Source of the DNA: Candidatus Aminicenantota bacterium
Lineage (GTDB): Bacteria; Acidobacteriota; Aminicenantia; UBA2199
Length of the DNA stretch: 17,500 bases
Reading direction: 5' to 3'
Assembly: GCA_020355945.1 (NCBI GenBank)
Contig: CP070627.1
Coordinates: 218,974-236,473, forward strand
The notes beneath the pieces were generated by a model. The model saw nothing but the letters and a program-made list of their open reading frames with translations, did no database searches and had not been told where the DNA came from. A program made the translations under genes and the position numbers. Below are positions 14,484-17,500 of the stretch, in pieces. The stretch's first letter is position 1. Each line of letters begins with the position of its first letter.

Positions 14484-15163
14484 TCCTTATCAAAAAAAAT
14501 CGAAGTTTAGGAGTTCTTGTTGGGGCGTTAATTTTATTAATGATCCCAACAGGTCTTTTGGCAAGATTTATGGCAAACGGTTCCGGCGGAGGTTATGTAG
14601 AAGGTGATAAAGACAGCAGCGGTAAAGCGGGATTTCAATGTCTGGTTAATCCCATCGAAAGGTACGTGATTGAAGGCGCAGCCTACTACCTGGACGCATA
14701 TTCGGACGTACTGGCATTTTTGAACCGGGTGGAAGGTTCTGATTTGAAAGCAATGGATTATGAAGAGGCCCAACAGGTTTTGGACCGGGCACTGGGTAAT
14801 ATGAACAATGCTGCAAAAGCCTATTACCATTTAATCCGACGGGCGGAATCAACCCCATACAATGAAACTGTCATCTCGAAATTGATGGATTTCGATTATA
14901 CAGGTTTCATGCAGGAATGGGGATTGAACAGTGGAGTGTTTAAGAAGGTGGAAGAGCACTTGCAAACGGGAAATATCACCGGGATCTATAAGCAAATTTA
15001 TACTGAATTCACAACGATTACCGGGGAGTTGTATTCCATGAGAGAAGAACTCTCTGCAAATAAGCTCCCACAATTGTCGGACTGCTGGAGATTAAATGAA
15101 TGCTGCTCCCGGACCCTGCTTTTTGGCCAATACGTGTCAAGAGTCTTCTACGCGATACGTTAG
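14480..15163 (+). CDS. secreted protein of unknown family, 227 aa
   Basis: The start at 14480 gives a textbook signal peptide: basic MILIKKNR, hydrophobic LGVLVGALILLMIPTGLLA, then a glycine-rich stretch (NGSGGG) where cleavage is likely. There is no lipobox Cys at the junction; the first Cys comes later, near residue 53. The mature part is mostly predicted amphipathic helix with little strand, e.g. AAYYLDAYSDVLAFLNRV and QVLDRALGNMNNAAKAYYHLI, ending in a Cys cluster (DCWRLNECCSR) that could form disulfides. No family was recognised. It overlaps the upstream small ORF (ATGA) and is followed 254 bases later by an ABC-type permease, so it may be a periplasmic partner of that exporter. Confidence 0.82.
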   Translation: MILIKKNRSLGVLVGALILLMIPTGLLARFMANGSGGGYVEGDKDSSGKAGFQCLVNPIERYVIEGAAYYLDAYSDVLAFLNRVEGSDLKAMDYEEAQQVLDRALGNMNNAAKAYYHLIRRAESTPYNETVISKLMDFDYTGFMQEWGLNSGVFKKVEEHLQTGNITGIYKQIYTEFTTITGELYSMREELSANKLPQLSDCWRLNECCSRTLLFGQYVSRVFYAIR

Positions 15164-15261
15164 CCGGCGTTTTTAAAAAATGGAGAGGTCAAGAAGAGGT
15201 ATTTTCAAATTTTCTTAAACAACATGAAAGATTTAGCCACCAGGAACATGAGGGCTGATGG

Positions 15262-15348
15262 TGCAAAGCGCAGAGTGCACGGCGCATGTGGGGTGCAGGA
15301 CCCCAGGGTCGTTCACCACGCCAGGTGTTTTGCTCTGTGCGCTTTGCC
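15262..15348. repeat. inverted GCGC-rich intergenic repeat
   Basis: Left arm TGCAAAGCGCAGAGTGCA (15262-15279) and right arm TGCTCTGTGCGCTTTGCC (15331-15348) share an inverted GCAAAGCGC core plus a flanking AGAG/CTCT, enclosing about 51 bases. The right arm has CTGTGCGCTTTGC in common with 9696-9708. It lies in the 254-base gap between the secreted-protein and permease genes, whose rest shows no gene. Confidence 0.7.
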
Positions 15349-15405
15349 AGCTCTCCAACCTTTTACCCTGGTGTCCCGTCGTGTGTCTTCACGGCTAAAA
15401 ACAAT

Positions 15406-15412
15406 AGAGAGG
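15406..15412 (+). promoter_or_regulatory. ribosome-binding site fixing the permease start
   Basis: AGAGAGG, 5 bases before ATG at 15418. The frame stays open upstream to 15286, but that stretch reads through the repeat and is not protein-like. Confidence 0.75.
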
Positions 15413-15417
15413 TACAG

Positions 15418-17433
15418 ATGTCACATTTAATTGCTCTATTTCTTCTTGGTTTTAAACGGTTTTTCAATAAAAGGAATTTAATTGCATTCTTAGGCATGTT
15501 CTTGTTGCTGCTGTATGGAGTCAATAAAGGTATTGATAACTACAAAGTAATCGTGCAGAACAGTAAGGAATTTCAACAAATCGAAGTGTTAATGTTCAGT
15601 AATTTTATGAGTTATACTCATTATAGTCTTTTTGGAGTGCATTATTTTTTTGTCCCGTCTGCTTCATCCATATTTTTCACGGATTTACCCATGATGTCCG
15701 AACTATCGGCAAAAATTGACTCGATTAGCACTGTAAATATCTATAGTTATTGCAAAGGAGGAGCAGTGTTTAAGGGAAATAAAAGGGGATTTCTTCGTTT
15801 CTCCGGGATCTTGATCCTGCTGGGAACCCTTTTCGCTCTCTTTACAGGATATGAATCCATGTGCAGGAGGGACTATTTAAAATTCCTTTGCAGCTCTTTT
15901 TCTCGTTTAAAGGTATTTCTGGCTTTGATTTTCTCAAGATTCATTTTAATAATTCTTACGGTTATGGTGATGTTTGTTAGTATGCTGGGGGTGGTACGAC
16001 TGCGGGGTATCGAATTAACAACCACTGATTTTAATGGTCTATGGGCATACCTGGGAACCACGCTGCTGACCCTGCTGATATTCCTGGTAATCGGGGGAAT
16101 GATCGGTACCATCCGCTCGAATACCACCCATATCATCCTGATCCTGGGGGTATGGATTGGCTCCGTTTTTATCATTCCCGGTATCGTTGATTCCATCATC
16201 GAAGAAAGAGCCGATGATATCTTCTCCAGTTACAAATCGGATTTAAATAAGATACAAGAGATCAAAAAATTTGAAGGAGAATCCGAAGAAAAGTATGGGA
16301 AGTTTGATAGAAAAAATATAGTTACCGAAAGAGAAATAATGGAAGATTTCTGGAAAAATGATTATCCCAAAATAGCCCTCCATGAGGAGAAATTGATCAT
16401 TGAAGTCGCTGAAGTAATTGATAAATATAAACGATTATCCATTCTTTTTCCCACCACCTTTTACAATTTAACGGCCCAGGAAGTGAGCAGCCGGGGATAT
16501 GAGAATTACCTGGAGTTTTACAGGGAAGGACATGAAAACCAGTTGAGATTTGGCAGGTTCTTTATCGATCGGGTATTTTACAATGATCCCGATCAATTGG
16601 TGTCCTTTACAAAAGGAGATGAGAACATTTTCCACGCCAGGAGTCGAATTCCCGGTAATTTTGTCCCGGGACTGATGGTGCACTTGTTTTACGCGCTGGC
16701 ATTGTTATTGGGGAGCTATATCCGGTTTAAGAAGTGGTTGTATACTCCCATAGATAAAAAAGCCTTCAATGAGAAAGACCGGAATATCCAATTAAAGCAG
16801 GATCGGATTAACGTGCTTTACAGTCATCGGCCAGGTTTAAGGGAACAACTGTACCTGTTACTTGCCGGGAAAAATATCAAAAGAAAATCCTCCATGCCTT
16901 CTCTTAATGTAACCCTGGAGGGTGAAAGGATTACCGGGACATCAAGCAGCGATGGTTTTGTATACATCTGTCATCCTTCGGCAATACCCGGGGATATCAA
17001 ACCAGTGGATTTGATTTCCTTTATCGCACGGACCAATGGAATTTCTGCTGCTGAAAAGGCAGCCATCTCCGGGAGCTTACCCGTTGATTGCCTTAATGGA
17101 AGAAGATTCAATTTCTTAGAACCCCCTCAGCAGGCAGAGGTATTGTTATCCGTACTCCCCTATATAAAAGGGAATATCTACCTGGTGGACCAAATTGGTA
17201 AAGATATGCCACTTAGTATCCTGGTAAAATTGAAAGATCAACTGCAAACCCTGGCAAAAAAAGGTGCATTGGTGATTTATCTCACCCCGGACAAACGGGT
17301 GGAAGCCTTGCCGACTCGACCGGAACGAGAGGTATTGAACCTCCCGGAGTGGTTTGAGGCAGTGGAGGCACATCGGTTTTTGTTAGATGAAGAGACGGGA
17401 AAATGGAGAATCATGGCACGCCCTGAAAAGTAA
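15418..17433 (+). CDS. ABC-2-type permease with C-terminal degenerate ATPase-like domain
   Basis: 671 aa from ATG at 15418. Membrane helices at about 20-37, 128-145, 165-188, 208-230, 234-258 and 415-432; residues 259-414 form a large, mostly extracytoplasmic charged loop, the layout of ABC-2/DUF3526-type exporters. After the last helix a soluble domain (about 460-660) follows the order of an ABC nucleotide-binding domain but without its catalytic residues. LYSHRPGLREQLYLLLAGK stands where Walker A should be (no GxxGxGKT/S), FVYICHPSAIPGDIKPVDLI resembles the Q-loop region, FLEPPQQAEVLLSVLPYIKG resembles the LSGGQ segment, LVDQI replaces Walker B LLDEP, and LVIYLTPD lacks the switch His. So it should not hydrolyse ATP; it may dock a separate ATPase. 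The ATPase partner is not in the window. Exported substrate unknown. Confidence 0.8.
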   Translation: MSHLIALFLLGFKRFFNKRNLIAFLGMFLLLLYGVNKGIDNYKVIVQNSKEFQQIEVLMFSNFMSYTHYSLFGVHYFFVPSASSIFFTDLPMMSELSAKIDSISTVNIYSYCKGGAVFKGNKRGFLRFSGILILLGTLFALFTGYESMCRRDYLKFLCSSFSRLKVFLALIFSRFILIILTVMVMFVSMLGVVRLRGIELTTTDFNGLWAYLGTTLLTLLIFLVIGGMIGTIRSNTTHIILILGVWIGSVFIIPGIVDSIIEERADDIFSSYKSDLNKIQEIKKFEGESEEKYGKFDRKNIVTEREIMEDFWKNDYPKIALHEEKLIIEVAEVIDKYKRLSILFPTTFYNLTAQEVSSRGYENYLEFYREGHENQLRFGRFFIDRVFYNDPDQLVSFTKGDENIFHARSRIPGNFVPGLMVHLFYALALLLGSYIRFKKWLYTPIDKKAFNEKDRNIQLKQDRINVLYSHRPGLREQLYLLLAGKNIKRKSSMPSLNVTLEGERITGTSSSDGFVYICHPSAIPGDIKPVDLISFIARTNGISAAEKAAISGSLPVDCLNGRRFNFLEPPQQAEVLLSVLPYIKGNIYLVDQIGKDMPLSILVKLKDQLQTLAKKGALVIYLTPDKRVEALPTRPEREVLNLPEWFEAVEAHRFLLDEETGKWRIMARPEK

Positions 17434-17456
17434 AATATCTGGAGGATGGGATAAAA

Positions 17457-17500
17457 ATGAAAGACCCGGTATTAAAAGAAATTGGCCTGCGGCTGCAATT
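17457..17500 (+). CDS. next gene of the export operon (3' truncated)
   Basis: ATG at 17457 with GGAGG at 17441-17445, 23 bases after the permease stop. Only 14 full codons (MKDPVLKEIGLRLQ) are inside the window, too few to name a family. Position suggests a second transporter subunit. Confidence 0.6.
   Translation, partial: MKDPVLKEIGLRLQ

Noticed and set aside
15286..15417. 44-codon upstream extension of the permease
   Set aside because: Translated from repeat sequence; a ribosome-binding site and a membrane-protein-like start are at 15418.
15224..15430. 68-codon open frame on the + strand
   Set aside because: It passes through the GCGC inverted repeat, has no nearby ribosome-binding site and overlaps the permease start; composition is repeat-derived.

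Overview
The window (17.5 kb) suggests an uncultured Gram-negative bacterium. It has a PpiD-type periplasmic folding factor, a 14-blade periplasmic-sensor hybrid histidine kinase and long gene-free stretches full of short degenerate repeats. The mix of NACHT-formylglycine-type fusions, Reg_prop kinases and GCGCT-rich intergenic repeats recalls Candidatus Aminicenantes (Acidobacteriota-like). That is a weak inference: no rRNA or other marker gene is present.

Layout. (A) 1-3068, + strand, looks accessory. It starts inside a NACHT-type NTPase whose C-terminus is a formylglycine-generating-enzyme-like (C-type-lectin fold) domain. The last ~120 bases of that gene look like the variable region of a diversity-generating retroelement, although no reverse transcriptase or template repeat is in the window. 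A 440-base repeat-rich gap with a hairpin terminator follows, then an AT-rich two-gene toxin-antitoxin-like pair with a PIN (VapC) nuclease. (B) 3328-7362, +: one very large hybrid two-component sensor with two seven-bladed propellers, Y_Y_Y, a membrane segment, HisKA, HATPase and two receiver domains. (C) 13923-7461, - strand, read right to left: a small unannotated ORF of 49 aa, an unknown 124-aa protein, a membrane histidine kinase, a PpiD-like SurA_N/parvulin protein, an M24 metallopeptidase and lipoyl synthase (lipA). The last four genes lie 30-71 bases apart and may be co-transcribed. (D) 14162-17500, +: two possible small ORFs (46 and 51 aa), a secreted 227-aa protein of unknown family, an ABC-2-type permease whose C-terminus looks like a degenerate ABC ATPase, and the first codons of another gene running off the end.

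The most striking regulatory feature is between C and D. Two perfect consensus sigma-70-type promoters (TTGACA, 17 bases, TATAAT) point away from each other at 13942-13970 (-) and 14115-14143 (+). Each is followed after 18 bases by the ATG of a small ORF that no length-filtered gene caller would report. In both operons the last codons of a small ORF carry the AGGAGG ribosome-binding site of the next gene, so the small ORFs are either translationally coupled genes or structured leaders.

Functionally, B and the kinase in C are two unrelated signal-transduction systems with no DNA-binding response regulator in the window. PpiD, M24 and LipA are housekeeping (envelope protein folding, peptide turnover, lipoate synthesis). 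D is probably an export system whose substrate cannot be told from sequence. The best candidates for something undescribed are the A-poor, GC-rich tail of the NACHT-FGE gene, the divergent small-ORF operons and the permease fused to a dead-looking ATPase.
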